DNA of 64,000 nucleotides from an uncultured Gammaproteobacteria bacterium (GTDB taxonomy: Bacteria; Pseudomonadota; Gammaproteobacteria; Nitrosococcales; Methylophagaceae), in assembly GCA_905479985.1 (NCBI GenBank), contig CAJQOM010000013.1, forward strand, positions 62,001-126,000. Reading direction: 5' to 3'. Below, piece after piece: positions 36,662 through 44,637 of the stretch. Positions within the stretch are counted from its first letter, which is position 1; every line of letters starts with the position of its first letter. The translations under genes and the position numbers were made by a program. A model generated the notes under the pieces. It saw only the letters and a list, made by a program, of their open reading frames with translations. It was not told the DNA's origin and ran no database searches.

Positions 36662-38398
36662 CTAGTCGCTTGCTATATCAAGGTTGGTTTCGTCAATGAC
36701 TTCGAGATCACTGGCAATACGCATGACTTCATCGAGTGTCGTCACACCTTGCATCGCGAGTTCGAGGGCATTTTGGCTCAGGGGTTTAAACCCGGCCTGG
36801 TTTTTAGCATGTTGGGCAAAGCTTGTGTTGTCATCTTTTTGTAGGCAAGACAATAAGATAGGTGTCATGACGAGTAGTTCGTAAACACCAATTCGACCTT
36901 TATATCCAGTGTCATTACATTGGCTACAGCCACTTTGCTGGTAGAACGTTTCTGTGAGAGGGGTATTCCCTAATATTTTGTTGGCTAAGATTTTATCTTG
37001 TTCATTGAGCTCATGCGGTACGCGGCAGTCGGTGCAAAGCCGGCGAATTAATCGCTGGGCTAATACAGCTTGTAAGGAAGATGCGACGACGAAGCCTTCG
37101 GCATCCATGTCTAGTAATCGGCTGACGGTACTGATGGCATCGTTGGTATGTAATGTCGAAAATACTAAATGGCCTGTCATGGCGGCGCGTAGACCGATAT
37201 TAACGGTTTCTTTATCGCGCATTTCACCAATGAGAATGACGTCTGGATCCTGTCTCAATGCGGTGCGAAGTACTGATGGGAATGTCAGGCCTATTTTTTC
37301 ATGGACTTGAACTTGATTGATACGCGGCAATTGGTACTCAACAGGATCTTCTGCCGTGATAATTTTGGTTGCTGGATTGTTGATTTCATTTAATGCGGTA
37401 TACAGCGTTGTTGTCTTACCACTACCGGTTGGGCCTGTGACGAGGACTAAGCCATGTGGTTTTTTAATTAGCTTTCTAAAGGGGATTAAAATGTCATCTG
37501 GAATACCGAGTTTGTCGAAATTGAGTAGGCCTTGAGAGTGATCTAACAGTCGCATAACGACAGATTCGCCATGTAACATTGGCATGGTTGATAAACGGAC
37601 ATCAATGTTTTTGTTTTTGACTTTGATATTAAAGCGACCGTCTTGCGGTAGCCGTTTTTCGGAGATGTTCAGGCCGCCCATTAATTTGAGGCGTGATGTC
37701 AGTGCTGAAGCGATACGGGTTTCATCGACAATTTGTTCTTGTAGTATGCCATCGATACGTTGACGGATTCTGAGTACATTGCTATCAGGTTCAATATGGA
37801 TATCCGATGCTTTCATATTGACAGCATCTTCGAAAATAGCTTGAAGTAATTTTACGACGGGTGCATCAGTGGTATTAGTGGTTTGTGTTAGGGCTTGTAA
37901 ATCGAAGTCTGTGTCGGATAACTCGTCGTCTAAGACTTCGGCTAAATTATCAATTTGTTCTGTTTTGCGATAGCCAGTGTCTAAGTGATGGAATAAGTCA
38001 CTTTCGCTGATGGAAGCAACTTCGATAGGCTGCTTGAGGACCTTTTTGATCTCATCATAGGCAAAAATATCACTGGGGTCGGCCATGCCAACGAGAATTT
38101 TGCCATTTTCTTCGGCTAATGCAATGGCACGGAAGCGACGGGCTTGAATTTCGGGCAGTTTACGAAGAATATCTTGGTTGATTGGATATTTTTTCAGGCT
38201 GATATAGGCAATGCCTAATTGTTCTGAAATAAGTTCGAGTAGTGCGGTTTCTTCAATATAACCTAAGTCGACTAAGGTTTTACCGAGTTTGCGGCGTGTT
38301 TTTTTCTGTTCAGCGAGAGCGACTTCGAGTTGTTGCTCAGAGATCAACTTATTCTCGATAAGGAGATCACCAATTCGAATTCGCTTTTTTATATCCAT
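36662..38398 (-). CDS. mshE: MshE-like pilus assembly ATPase with MshEN domain
   Basis: A 578-residue GspE/PilB-type ATPase. Residues 1-140 hold an MshEN domain with repeated motifs (RIGDLLIENKLISEQQLEVA and KLGKTLVDLGYI), known in this family to bind c-di-GMP. The ATPase core has the Walker A GPTGSGKTTT at residues 322-331 and EDPVEYQLPRINQVQV. A four-cysteine zinc site follows (CTDC and CSQC). It powers pilus extension. The gene starts the msh cluster; the 79-nt gap upstream holds a palindrome. Confidence 0.92.
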   Translation of the reverse strand: MDIKKRIRIGDLLIENKLISEQQLEVALAEQKKTRRKLGKTLVDLGYIEETALLELISEQLGIAYISLKKYPINQDILRKLPEIQARRFRAIALAEENGKILVGMADPSDIFAYDEIKKVLKQPIEVASISESDLFHHLDTGYRKTEQIDNLAEVLDDELSDTDFDLQALTQTTNTTDAPVVKLLQAIFEDAVNMKASDIHIEPDSNVLRIRQRIDGILQEQIVDETRIASALTSRLKLMGGLNISEKRLPQDGRFNIKVKNKNIDVRLSTMPMLHGESVVMRLLDHSQGLLNFDKLGIPDDILIPFRKLIKKPHGLVLVTGPTGSGKTTTLYTALNEINNPATKIITAEDPVEYQLPRINQVQVHEKIGLTFPSVLRTALRQDPDVILIGEMRDKETVNIGLRAAMTGHLVFSTLHTNDAISTVSRLLDMDAEGFVVASSLQAVLAQRLIRRLCTDCRVPHELNEQDKILANKILGNTPLTETFYQQSGCSQCNDTGYKGRIGVYELLVMTPILLSCLQKDDNTSFAQHAKNQAGFKPLSQNALELAMQGVTTLDEVMRIASDLEVIDETNLDIASD

Positions 38399-38413
38399 CC
38401 CGCTTTTCTCGAT

Positions 38414-38428
38414 CTATAAAATTTATAG
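38414..38428 (-). promoter_or_regulatory. Palindrome upstream of the msh operon
   Basis: CTATAAA-A-TTTATAG is a perfect 7+1+7 palindrome ending 15 nt before the mshE start. It lies within the 79-nt gap that must contain the mshE promoter. A larger inverted pair, CTTTTCTCG (38403-38411) and CGAGAAAAG (38460-38468), encloses it. It may be a regulator site or mRNA structure; AT-richness makes chance possible. Confidence 0.3.
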
Positions 38429-38477
38429 GATGGATTGTGTCATAACAAAATGAGATATGCGAGAAAAGTGTTTGTTT

Positions 38478-38828
38478 TTAACTTACTTTTAACCAAATTT
38501 TGTCGTCTTCATCACACTCTATTGTTAAAGGTGTGAGCTGGTCGCCATTACAGGGCCCCATGATGCACTGACCATCATTAGGGTTAAATAATGCACCATG
38601 CGTCGAACATTGGATGTGGGTGTGTTCTAAAGATAGGAAATCATTTGGCTGCCAGTTGAGTGGAATACCGAGGTGAGGACAGCGATTTTGGTAACAATAG
38701 AGTTGGTTGTCATAGCGGATCAATAATACTGCCAGTGGTTCTTGGCTGGGATCGGTCTCAATGTCGAAGCCACGGGGTTGGGTTTCGGCGATATCGTGTT
38801 GATGGCAGAGGAAGTAGCGTTGCGTCAT
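38478..38828 (-). CDS. Rieske [2Fe-2S] domain protein
   Basis: A 116-residue protein consisting of a single Rieske domain. The cluster ligands are C50-x-H52 (CPHLG) and C74-x2-H77 (CSTHG), spaced as usual. No signal peptide or membrane anchor is present, so it is a soluble ferredoxin-like electron carrier or an oxygenase-type ferredoxin. It is 5 nt after the sugar-kinase gene and last in an adk operon. Its partner is unknown. Confidence 0.88.
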   Translation of the reverse strand: MTQRYFLCHQHDIAETQPRGFDIETDPSQEPLAVLLIRYDNQLYCYQNRCPHLGIPLNWQPNDFLSLEHTHIQCSTHGALFNPNDGQCIMGPCNGDQLTPLTIECDEDDKIWLKVS

Positions 38829-38833
38829 TATAT

Positions 38834-39718
38834 TTATAGTTGAATCGTTAGGTTGTGGTTAATGGCATCTAGACCCGCTTGGGTGCATTTATGGCTGGCT
38901 AATCGGGTGGCGTAACGGAGACTGTCTTGTGCGTTGGCTGCTTGAAGTTGGCTGTGAATGAAGCCGGCATTAAAGGTATCGCCGGCACCGAGTGTGTCGA
39001 TGATGGCTGAGTCGTTATTGGCCGCTTGGTGATGTAATGCTTGGTTTTTGTCGATTAGCCAAGCACCTTGTTCTCCCCATGTGCAAGTTGCTTGCGTATT
39101 GGCGGTGAGCGTTAACTGTTTGAGACATGTTGCGGCGTCGTTTTGATCTTGACTAATGGCATAGTCTTTTGAGAAGAAGAGCCAGTCTGGCAATGAAAAT
39201 AGAGATTCGATGTCAGGTCGATATTTTTCTACTTCGAGTGAGCAGCTTATGTTTGGGTAAGTTTGTTTGAGATATCGGAGCATTTTGTTTGTTTGAGCAA
39301 TATTCCGGCCTTCAAAGTGGATCCAATCATATCGGCTTAGGTCGATTTGTTTGAAGCTGGCGAAATCATATTCTGGACAATCACGGTAGTGGACGATGGT
39401 TCTGCTGGCAGTGCGTTGATTATGGGTGATGTAAGAGGTGGGCATTTTGCCTGATGCTAAAGTTTTACAAGCTGAAGTGTCGATATTGTGCTGGGCTAGA
39501 TTCTGTACGATGGTTTGGCTATCAGTTTCATCAATTAAGGTGCCGGCCCAGTGACTGTTGTGTCCAAGTTGGCTTAGCACAGTGAGGGTATTAGTGGCAT
39601 TACCGCCGCGTGTTTTACGCTGGCTGATGGCACGGATCTCGCTATCCTCGGAAGGATAGCGTTCGACCGTGTTGATAATATCCAGTGTGGCAATACCGAC
39701 AGCAAGAATGGTTGCCAT
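38834..39718 (-). CDS. PfkB family sugar kinase, ketohexokinase-like
   Basis: A 294-residue PfkB kinase. The catalytic block VDTLGAGDTFNAGF-like (IDTLGAGDTFNAGF, about residues 249-262) is intact. The overall sequence recalls animal ketohexokinase more than bacterial fructokinases: SEDSEIRAISQRKTRGGNAT, DWIHFEGRNI, SLEVEKYRPDIESLF and the C-terminal KCTQAGLDAI all have close counterparts there. This suggests phosphorylation of fructose or a related ketose. It lies 17 nt after adk and 5 nt before a Rieske gene. Confidence 0.85.
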   Translation of the reverse strand: MATILAVGIATLDIINTVERYPSEDSEIRAISQRKTRGGNATNTLTVLSQLGHNSHWAGTLIDETDSQTIVQNLAQHNIDTSACKTLASGKMPTSYITHNQRTASRTIVHYRDCPEYDFASFKQIDLSRYDWIHFEGRNIAQTNKMLRYLKQTYPNISCSLEVEKYRPDIESLFSLPDWLFFSKDYAISQDQNDAATCLKQLTLTANTQATCTWGEQGAWLIDKNQALHHQAANNDSAIIDTLGAGDTFNAGFIHSQLQAANAQDSLRYATRLASHKCTQAGLDAINHNLTIQL

Positions 39719-39735
39719 GGTTGTTACCGGATAGC

Positions 39736-40383
39736 TTAGATAGTGTCGAAAATGGCACCGACTGCTTGGGTAATGCCGTCGACATCACCTGTGCCAGTAA
39801 TCGTGTGCAAGATTTGTTGTTGCTGGTAGAAATCAACAAGAGGTGCTGTTTGTTCTTGATAAACGTTTAAGCGATTGCCAATGGTGGCTTCGTTATCATC
39901 GGCGCGTTGGAACAGTTCGCCGTTACAGCTGTCACAATGTCCTTCAACTTTAGCAGGAGAGAGATGAATATTGTAGATGGCGCCACAGTCTTTACAAGTA
40001 CGACGACCTGTCAGGCGTTGCATTAATTCTTCGAAAGGGACATCGAGTAATACAACACCTTGCAGTGGCTGATTAAGCTCCGTTAGCATGTCACCCAAAG
40101 CTTGCGCTTGTGGAATATTGCGTGGAAAGCCATCCAAAATATAGCCATTGGTTGCATCAGCTTGTGAAATACGTTCTTTGATTAAACCGATAACAATATC
40201 ATCTGAGACAAGTGCACCGGCATCCATGGCAGATTTTGCTTTTTTGCCTAACTCGCTGCCGGCGGCAACGGCAGCACGTAATAAGTCACCCGTTGAGATT
40301 TGGGGAATATTGTATTTTTTTGAAAGCACAACGCCCTGCGTTCCTTTGCCAGAACCGGGTGCGCCGAGTAGAACTGTTCTCAT
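39736..40383 (-). CDS. adk: Adenylate kinase
   Basis: A 215-residue long-form enzyme. The P-loop is GAPGSGKGTQ (residues 7-16), followed by ISTGDLLRAAV and DGFPRNIPQAQAL. The LID carries four cysteines (CKDC and CDSC), so it is of the zinc-binding type, unlike E. coli Adk. TGRRTCKDCGAIYN is typical. It interconverts AMP, ADP and ATP. It leads the adk-sugar kinase-Rieske operon. Confidence 0.96.
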   Translation of the reverse strand: MRTVLLGAPGSGKGTQGVVLSKKYNIPQISTGDLLRAAVAAGSELGKKAKSAMDAGALVSDDIVIGLIKERISQADATNGYILDGFPRNIPQAQALGDMLTELNQPLQGVVLLDVPFEELMQRLTGRRTCKDCGAIYNIHLSPAKVEGHCDSCNGELFQRADDNEATIGNRLNVYQEQTAPLVDFYQQQQILHTITGTGDVDGITQAVGAIFDTI

Positions 40384-40435
40384 GGATTGCCTCTTTGTAT
40401 AAAAATAGTTTATTTATTAGTCGGTTATGCTGAGT

Positions 40436-41287
40436 TTAAGCGGTTGTTAATACCGATGTTAAGTCGTCAATCTTATTGGTTACCTGTTGCATGATATCAG
40501 GCAATTGCTGTTCGTCTAATTTGAGTTCGGCCCAAGCTTGTGGATTGAGTCTGGGCACGTGACGGTCGCCAGCATGGCCAAAGGTGCCTGCGGCCGTGAC
40601 CATGACGTCTGAGAGATGAACGATGGCTGTCTCTATCGGAAATATTTCTGCTTGTGCTGGGGAGTGATGATGGCGAATTATTTCAGTGAGTGCGGCTGGT
40701 AGGCGCCACTCTTTGGCCAGCGCTTCACCGACTTGAGTGTGGTCAAAACCAAGTAATCTATGTTCGGCTTCATAGAGTGTTTCGTTGCCAAAGAGTGAGC
40801 TGGTAATGGCTTCTTTAGAAAGTTCTGGCACGGTTTGATACAGGACAAGGCTGCCAATATTTTGTAGTAGTCCGGCAATAAAAAATTGTTCTGCTGCCGG
40901 CATTTTGCATTTCTTTGCGATGATGCTGGCGGTCATGGCGCAGGCTATACTGTGGCGCCAAAAGTCTTCCATTTTGATTAAGTCTTCAGGTATACCTTTA
41001 AAGGCATTAATGACGGAGGTGGCTAAGACGAGTTGGGTTAATTCGCTTGTCCCGATAATGGTAATGGCACGCGAAATGGTGCTTATTTGTGATGGAAAAC
41101 CATAGTAAGGGCTGTTGACGATTTTAAGGATCCGAGTGGTGACAGCCGGGTCAGTATTAATGACGTGGCTGATATCATCGGATGAAGCATTGTCATCATG
41201 GATCAAGTCATTGAGCTGGCTATAAGTCGTTGGTGGAGAAACGAGCTCTAAAGATTTGTTGATCAGTGCGTCTGCAGTAAAAGCCAT
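40436..41287 (-). CDS. HDOD domain protein
   Basis: A 283-residue protein. The HDOD domain spans about residues 14-210: LELVSPPTTYSQLNDLIHDD, then TDPAVTTRILKIVNSPYYGF, RAITIIGTSELTQLVLATSV and LLQNIGSLVLYQTVPEL. HDOD proteins are catalytically inactive HD relatives that link signals (often c-di-GMP or chemotaxis) to output. It starts 5 nt after a 44-residue gene and probably shares a message with it and sppA. The partner is unknown. Confidence 0.88.
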   Translation of the reverse strand: MAFTADALINKSLELVSPPTTYSQLNDLIHDDNASSDDISHVINTDPAVTTRILKIVNSPYYGFPSQISTISRAITIIGTSELTQLVLATSVINAFKGIPEDLIKMEDFWRHSIACAMTASIIAKKCKMPAAEQFFIAGLLQNIGSLVLYQTVPELSKEAITSSLFGNETLYEAEHRLLGFDHTQVGEALAKEWRLPAALTEIIRHHHSPAQAEIFPIETAIVHLSDVMVTAAGTFGHAGDRHVPRLNPQAWAELKLDEQQLPDIMQQVTNKIDDLTSVLTTA

Positions 41288-41292
41288 AGTGG

Positions 41293-41427
41293 TTATTCGT
41301 CTTCTTCTGGTTGTTCAAGGTTTAAATTCATTAGCACTTGAATGACGGGATGCGCTAGATCGTTATGTCGAAATAAGGCTTCTCGGACAAGTTGCTGTTG
41401 GGTTGATTCTGGTGTTTGTTCAGCCAT
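41293..41427 (-). CDS. Small 44-residue acidic protein
   Basis: The frame from ATG 41427 to the stop at 41293-41295 encodes 44 residues beginning MAEQTPESTQQQLVREALFR and ending in LEQPEEDE. It starts 3 nt after the sppA stop and ends 5 nt before the HDOD start, and AAAGGTG stands nine or so bases before the ATG. Close packing on both sides and the ribosome-binding site support it as a real gene. I do not recognise the family. The middle (HNDLAHPVIQVLMNL) could be an amphipathic helix. Confidence 0.65.
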   Translation of the reverse strand: MAEQTPESTQQQLVREALFRHNDLAHPVIQVLMNLNLEQPEEDE

Positions 41428-41430
41428 ATT

Positions 41431-42420
41431 TTATTGCACCTTTGCTGTTGAGAGGTTGACTAAGGCTTGGCTGAGACTGGCACCAAACCGACCGGCGAAA
41501 CGGTCAAAGTAGTCAGGACGTGGCGTATAGTCGACAATTTTCTCTGCACCGACTTTGTCTCTTGCGACGGTGCTGCTATTGGCTAAGCCATCAATTAAAC
41601 CCAGTGGCAGGGCTTGTTCGCCAGACCAAAATAAGCCTGAGAATAGATCTGGGTTATTCGCTAAACGATCACCGCGGCCTGCTTTAACAACATCAATAAA
41701 TTGCTGATGAATGTTATTGAGCATGGTGTGTGCGTGTTTAATGTCTTGCTCTTTCATCGGCAAGAAGGGATCAAGGAAGGCTTTGTTTGCACCGGCGGTG
41801 ATTGAACGGCGCTCAACGCCTAATTTGGCGATGGTATCGGTGAAGCCAAAGCTGTCCATTCTGACGCCGATTGAGCCGACAATACTGGCTTTGTCGGCAT
41901 AAATTTCTTTAGCGCTGACGGCAATGTAATAGCCGCCTGACGCACAGACATCTTGGATGACAGCATAAACAGGGAATTCAGGACGGGTGGCTTGGAGCCG
42001 TTTGATTTCGTCATTGATAATGCCTGATTGGACTGGACTGCCGCCCGGTGTATTCATTCTAAGAATGAGCCCTTTGGCTTGTTGGTTATCAAAGGCATCA
42101 CGAATGCCGGTGACAATGGTATCGGCATTGGCTTCGGCATCAGCCGCAATGACGCCATTAATTTCAACTAAAGCGGTATGTTCTTCGGCGTAAGCTTGGA
42201 CTTCTTTGTTTGACATCGCCATGATTAATATGGCGACTAGATAAAGTAAGATGAACCCTTTGAAAACATAACCCCAGCGACGGCTGGCGCGTTGTTCCTT
42301 GATAGCTGCAAAGGCAAGGTCTTGTAATACTTTACGTTCCCAAGGATCGGCTTCTGGTGTCGCTCGATTGGTGTTGTTGTCTGAAGGTGGAAAGTCACCA
42401 AATGTAGCCATTATGTTCAT
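41431..42420 (-). CDS. sppA: S49 family signal peptide peptidase SppA
   Basis: A 329-residue short-form SppA. A membrane anchor spans about residues 50-68, after a cytosolic N-terminus. The active-site serine is S161 in ASGGYY, and the likely base is K213 in TAGANK, 52 residues later as in characterised SppA enzymes. GSIGVRMDS and SGLFWSGEQALPLGLID are typical. It degrades cleaved signal peptides at the membrane. The start could also be the ATG at 42411. It lies in the rluC-HAD-sppA series common in gammaproteobacteria. Confidence 0.92.
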   Translation of the reverse strand: MNIMATFGDFPPSDNNTNRATPEADPWERKVLQDLAFAAIKEQRASRRWGYVFKGFILLYLVAILIMAMSNKEVQAYAEEHTALVEINGVIAADAEANADTIVTGIRDAFDNQQAKGLILRMNTPGGSPVQSGIINDEIKRLQATRPEFPVYAVIQDVCASGGYYIAVSAKEIYADKASIVGSIGVRMDSFGFTDTIAKLGVERRSITAGANKAFLDPFLPMKEQDIKHAHTMLNNIHQQFIDVVKAGRGDRLANNPDLFSGLFWSGEQALPLGLIDGLANSSTVARDKVGAEKIVDYTPRPDYFDRFAGRFGASLSQALVNLSTAKVQ

Positions 42421-42475
42421 CCATTAAAGGTTGGGATATTGGATGAATCATATCAAAAGATGACGGTGTTGTTAT

Positions 42476-43123
42476 TTATTGTGTCAGCCATTGTTGGACT
42501 TGGTGCAAGTTTTTGGCAATAAACTTGGGGTCACAATCTTGTAATGTGTCGATATCGTGCGCGCCATGGGTGACAGCAACACAATCGGCTTTAGCATTAT
42601 TAGCCATATTGAGATCATGGCTGGTATCGCCAATCATGAGTGTTTTGTCGGGTGTGACGCCAAGATAATCCATTAATTGTTCGAGCATGTCTGGGTGAGG
42701 TTTGGAGTGGCATTCATCAACGCAGCGGGTGGCATGGAAGAAATCGGCTAATTGAGTCTGCTTTAATACATTGTCTAGACCTCGTCGGCCTTTGCCCGTT
42801 GCGACACCGAGGAAGTAATCTTCTTGATGAAGTTGTTTGATGAGGTTTTCGCCATTATCGAAGAGAGGGGCTTCGTCAGGATTACTAAGCCAATTTTGTT
42901 GGTAACGTATGCCGAGTTCTTGTCTTGTTTTGGCATCTAAGTCTGGGTAGAGTGCAAAAACGGCTTCGTTAAGGCCTAGTCCAATAATATGACTGACAGT
43001 TTTATCAGGTAACTCAGGTAACTCGAGTTGCTTGATGCCCATTTGCATGGCATCAATGATGTGTTGGGTGGAATCCATTAAGGTGCCATCCCAGTCAAAG
43101 ACGATGAGGTCGTATCGTTTCAT
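42476..43123 (-). CDS. HAD family hydrolase, phosphoglycolate-phosphatase-like
   Basis: A 215-residue HAD phosphatase. The nucleophile motif is FDWDGTLMDS with D10 and D12; later motifs are VATGKGRRGLDN and MIGDTSHDLNMANNAKADCV. The cap is of the helical Gph type. The substrate is unknown. It overlaps rluC by 4 nt and precedes sppA by 55 nt; the same order occurs in pseudomonads. Confidence 0.88.
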   Translation of the reverse strand: MKRYDLIVFDWDGTLMDSTQHIIDAMQMGIKQLELPELPDKTVSHIIGLGLNEAVFALYPDLDAKTRQELGIRYQQNWLSNPDEAPLFDNGENLIKQLHQEDYFLGVATGKGRRGLDNVLKQTQLADFFHATRCVDECHSKPHPDMLEQLMDYLGVTPDKTLMIGDTSHDLNMANNAKADCVAVTHGAHDIDTLQDCDPKFIAKNLHQVQQWLTQ

Positions 43124-44079
43124 TTTTCACTCGTCATTTTGTTGATAAAGGTTTGAAGCTGTTCCGGTATCGGTGCCTCAATCAGCATAGGCTCCGTTGT
43201 TGTTGGGTGCGTGATACCGAGTTTCCATGCGTGAAGAAAAAGTCGCTTAAGGCCGGCCTTTTTCATTTGCTTATTAAATTCACGATGGCCGTATTTGTCA
43301 TCACCCGCTAGTGGGTGGCCGATGTGTTTGGCATGGACGCGGATTTGATGGGTTCGGCCGGTAAATAGAACAACTTCGGTTAATTGGGCATTGGCGAATT
43401 TTTCTAATGGAATAAATAATGTTTCGGCATATTTCCCTTCGTCATCTACCCGTACCATTCGCTCGCCTGATGACACGGTGTTTTTTTGAAGCGGCGCAAT
43501 AATGCGTTTTTCTTCTTTCCCCCAGCCGCCTTTTAATAAGGTGAGGTAACGTTTGTTGATATCGTGTTCTATCATTTGCTGTTGTAAATTGAGTAGCGCA
43601 GGTCGACTTTTGGCGAGCAGCAGGCAGCCAGACGTATCGCGATCGAGGCGGTGTACTAATTCGAGGAAAGGTAATTCGGAACGGGTTATTCTCAAGGCTT
43701 CGATTATGCCTTGTTGTATACCACTGCCAGCATGAACGGCGATGCCAGACGGTTTGTTGAGGATGAGTAAGTCATCATCCTCAAGTAAGATGCATTCATT
43801 AAGTTGTCGACGTAAAAAGTCGCTGACTGTATTGAGTGTGGTCTTTTCGGTGACATGGAGCGGCGGGATGCGAACAGAGTCACCTAGTTGTAATTTGTAA
43901 GTTTGTTTTTTTCGGCCTTTATTCACTCTGACTTCGCCTTTTCGCAGCGCGCGGTAGATGCGGCTTTTTGGGACGCCTTTTTCTAAAGAAAGCAAAAAGT
44001 TATCAAGCCTTTGGCCTGCATTTGAAGCCGTTATTTCGATGAAGTGAACAGAAGGCGTTTTATTGTCGTTCGATGTCAT
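43120..44079 (-). CDS. rluC: 23S rRNA pseudouridine synthase RluC
   Basis: A 319-residue protein. The S4 domain begins GQRLDNFLLSLEKGVPKSRI (about residues 22-41). The catalytic domain has D146 in HRLDRDTSGCLL, then FTGRTHQIRVHAKHIGHPLAGD (GRTHQIRVH, HPLAGD). It modifies 23S rRNA uridines 955, 2504 and 2580 in E. coli numbering. It is divergent from rne with a 558-nt gap, as is usual for this pair. Confidence 0.95.
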   Translation of the reverse strand: MTSNDNKTPSVHFIEITASNAGQRLDNFLLSLEKGVPKSRIYRALRKGEVRVNKGRKKQTYKLQLGDSVRIPPLHVTEKTTLNTVSDFLRRQLNECILLEDDDLLILNKPSGIAVHAGSGIQQGIIEALRITRSELPFLELVHRLDRDTSGCLLLAKSRPALLNLQQQMIEHDINKRYLTLLKGGWGKEEKRIIAPLQKNTVSSGERMVRVDDEGKYAETLFIPLEKFANAQLTEVVLFTGRTHQIRVHAKHIGHPLAGDDKYGHREFNKQMKKAGLKRLFLHAWKLGITHPTTTEPMLIEAPIPEQLQTFINKMTSEK

Positions 44080-44099
44080 AGAAATCTTTAGGTTTGCTA

Positions 44100-44128
44100 T
44101 TGCTGATAGCGGGGTTGGCTGTTATAGT
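44100..44128 (+). promoter_or_regulatory. Candidate rne promoter with extended -10
   Basis: TGTTATAGT at 44120-44128 contains an extended -10 (TATAGT with TG upstream), and TTGCTG at 44100-44105 lies 17 nt before it. The predicted start near 44135 would give rne a leader of roughly 500 nt. Long leaders are known for rne in enterobacteria. Confidence 0.45.
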
Positions 44129-44637
44129 CAACAGCTGGTCAGGTTTGGAGGACGGTAGTATACCGGATTTTCATTCAGTAATGACCGTAGCATGGCAGCG
44201 TCGCTCCCAAACAATTGGTAGATGCGGTAGCAGCCTTACAAGTTTCGAAGTACACGGCTGACATTGGTCAGGCGTGATGGGTGCTCAATTCAGAGCAAAA
44301 AATGTAAGTGGTTCCCACAAGCTTAATAAAAATAAAAAGTTATTAAGAAGACTCAGGTCAGTAATTAGAATTAGTGTGTATATCCGGCCTGCTACGCCAA
44401 GGGGCGAAGCGCCGATATTGAGAATAGGTCGACAATAATGCGACTAGATCAGTTTTTTGTTTAAAAATTTTAAGCAAAAACTACAAGACAGAAAAGCAAT
44501 GCGCAGATGTAAGACGCGTTGTCACTAGACATAATTACAAATGAATCAGATTGCCGAGCATACGCCTACGTATAGCGGAGCAAGCCCTTCCAAATGAAGG
44601 GTAAGTCAATGTGTGGACCTCAATAAGAGGTTAAAGC
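44129..44637 (+). promoter_or_regulatory. Long structured leader of rne
   Basis: The 558-nt gap between rluC and rne has no plausible gene. It holds several potential hairpins: an imperfect AT-rich one at 44451-44482, GGCG-AAG-CGCC near 44403, CCCTTC/GAAGGG at 44585-44601, and ACCTC/GAGGT at 44617-44631, whose right arm is the ribosome-binding site GAGG. In E. coli the rne leader is cut or bound by RNase E for feedback control. The layout suggests the same here, by inference. Confidence 0.5.

Noticed and set aside
30701-38398. A type II secretion system
   Set aside because: The ATPase has an MshEN domain, the pilin set matches mshA/C/D/O/P, and the last gene is a DUF6701 protein; no gspC, D, K, L or M genes are present.
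44080-44637. A small gene or tRNA in the gap before rne
   Set aside because: No frame with a suitable start, ribosome-binding site and codon use was evident, and no cloverleaf with TTCGA-type T-loop was found; the gap is better read as a leader.
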